In this document: positions 5,629-6,322 of the stretch, piece by piece
How the letters are laid out: each line of letters begins with the position of its first letter
How positions within the stretch are numbered: the stretch's first letter is position 1
Origin: Nitrososphaera sp.
GTDB lineage: Archaea > Thermoproteota > Nitrososphaeria > Nitrososphaerales > Nitrososphaeraceae
Length of the DNA: 6,322 nt
Assembly: GCA_025935445.1 (NCBI GenBank)
Contig: JAICVG010000069.1
Location: forward strand, 1-6,322
Direction of reading: 5' to 3'
Position numbers and translations under genes: made by a program
The notes under the pieces: generated by a model
Database searches by the model: none
What the model was told of the DNA's origin: nothing
Seen by the model: only the letters and a program-made list of their open reading frames with translations

Positions 5629-5784
5629 AGGTCTTGATTAAGTTATGCTTAGACAGTGCTTTAAACCTGATCGATGGGCCATCAGGATTTAAAAAATCTG
5701 ATTCAATGTCTAACCATAGCGCTTGTTGCTTACCTTTATGGACATAGCCTTGCCCGGCAGATTCCTAGACAGCTGTACTACCAT
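5627..5784 (-). pseudogene. Frameshifted remnant of a small gene, product unknown
   Basis: Two adjoining minus-strand frames read like one protein. From an ATG at 5782-5784 the first begins MVVQLSRN; near 5758-5765 the coherent text jumps one frame and continues SAGQGYVHKGKQQALWLDIE, then SDFLNPDGPSIRFKALSKHN and LIKT to a TAA at 5627-5629. The second frame has no start codon of its own and is preceded by a TAG at 5765-5767. A single base gain near 5760 would join them into roughly 52 residues. The first frame also stays open upstream as far as the stop of the next remnant (5851). The family is not recognised. It lies tail to tail with the four-span membrane protein. Alternatives are a sequencing indel in an intact gene, or chance. 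Confidence 0.4.
5660..5693. repeat. Long imperfect inverted repeat inside the decayed frame
   Basis: TTTAAACCTGAT (5660-5671) pairs with ATCAGG (5681-5686) plus TTTAAA (5688-5693), a 12-bp stem with one bulged A (5687) and a 9-base loop CGATGGGCC. It lies within the remnant at 5627-5784, where it encodes part of the LNPDGPSIRF stretch, so it may be incidental. It could equally form a stable stem in a transcript of either strand. Confidence 0.45.
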
Positions 5785-5850
5785 TGATCTAGTCCATAAT
5801 CTGCCAAAATGCAGCCTATGATGGTTAAGGTTTGGTAGTTCGCATCGGTC

Positions 5851-6321
5851 TTATCTTGCCTCAACGATTTCAACACCCTGCGCGCCTTCATCTCTTTTGA
5901 TTATTTGAAACTCATTTCCTACTTGGTTGTAAAATACTGCCGTTGTTGAATGTATAACCAGCGTTTTGAGTATAGGGGTGTGTTGTAGAACTTCTATCGT
6001 TTTGTATTGGATTTCAAAAATCAAGGTAGCATTGCCGCCCTCATAAAGTGTTGAGTTAACGAGGATTGCATTTGAAGTCTCCCATTACGAATTGTATACG
6101 CATATTTATGTTGGTACAACTCCAAAGATTGATTGTCCATCAATTATACTTAGGATGTCCTGTTGTCCTGTATCTGTTATCCTTGTTTCATCAATATCAA
6201 TACCTTCTATGGCAAGAACTTGACCCCTAATTGATATTGTCATTGGAACATTGTCTATCGTAGGTGTGTTGCCATCGACATAGATGCGAGTCGTTAAATT
6301 AGAGCTAACAGGAGGAATGGA
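5851..6321 (-). pseudogene. Decayed 3' end of a probably secreted beta-rich protein, with two in-frame stops
   Basis: One minus-strand frame runs from the window edge to a TAA at 5851-5853, 157 codons. It is interrupted by two TAA codons, at 6106-6108 and 6085-6087. The 71 codons before the first read as clean protein: SIPPVSSNLTTRIYVDGNTP, later MTISIRGQVLAIEGIDID and DGQSIFGVVPT. The 77 codons after the second do too: WETSNAILVNSTLYEGGNAT, LIFEIQYKTIEV, and an end of EGAQGVEIVEAR. The later part has no ATG start. Alternating hydrophobic residues and sequons (NLT, NST, NAT) suggest an extracellular beta-sandwich protein, as in archaeal surface proteins. Between the two stops a neighbouring frame reads KYAYTIRN, so two compensating single-base shifts could explain both stops at once. 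The 5' part lies outside the window. Read errors cannot be excluded. Confidence 0.55.
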
Positions 6322-6322
6322 T

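Noticed and set aside
1..6322. CRISPR array, tRNA or rRNA gene, transposase or integrase, attachment-site repeats
   Set aside because: Looked for on both strands by eye; no regularly spaced repeats, cloverleaf-like sequence or mobile-element protein motifs were found.

Overview
The window looks like a piece of an archaeal chromosome, most likely an ammonia-oxidising thaumarchaeon of the Nitrososphaera type. This is inferred from three things. Promoters look archaeal, with AT-rich TATA elements about 25-30 bases ahead of start codons and almost no Shine-Dalgarno sequences. A family X DNA polymerase with a PHP domain is present. Intergenic spacers are long and AT-rich between mixed-GC genes. 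No rRNA, tRNA, CRISPR array or insertion sequence was found, so the taxonomic call rests on gene style alone.

Layout. Bases 1-678 (+ strand) hold the last 21 codons of a coiled-coil protein cut by the window edge, a spacer, and an eroded reading frame at 348-653 broken by two stops. On the minus strand lie a two-domain GNAT-type acetyltransferase (679-1548), a dCMP deaminase (1803-2333) and a small single-span membrane protein (2658-2900). They are separated by 250-320 base spacers, so each is probably transcribed alone. After a 395-base divergent spacer comes the largest gene, polX (3296-5023, +), followed 35 bases later by a four-span membrane protein of unknown function (5059-5610, +). From 5627 to the right edge the minus strand carries two decayed reading frames: a frameshifted short gene (5627-5784), and the 3' end of a probably secreted, beta-rich protein with two in-frame TAA codons (5851-6321).

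How the genes relate. PolX (base-excision gap filling plus a PHP nuclease domain) and dCMP deaminase (dUMP supply for thymidylate) both belong to DNA maintenance, but they are not adjacent or co-directional, so no operon is claimed. The acetyltransferase and the membrane proteins have no visible link to them. The clearest regulatory signal is a perfect 6-bp inverted repeat whose spacer contains the presumed polX TATA box. The dCMP deaminase and the four-span protein appear to be read from leaderless or nearly leaderless transcripts.

I do not see a new multi-gene defence or mobile system here. What stands out is decay: three separate coding-like stretches are broken by stops or frameshifts, two of them back to back at the right end, in a region where only about 60% of the sequence is intact gene.
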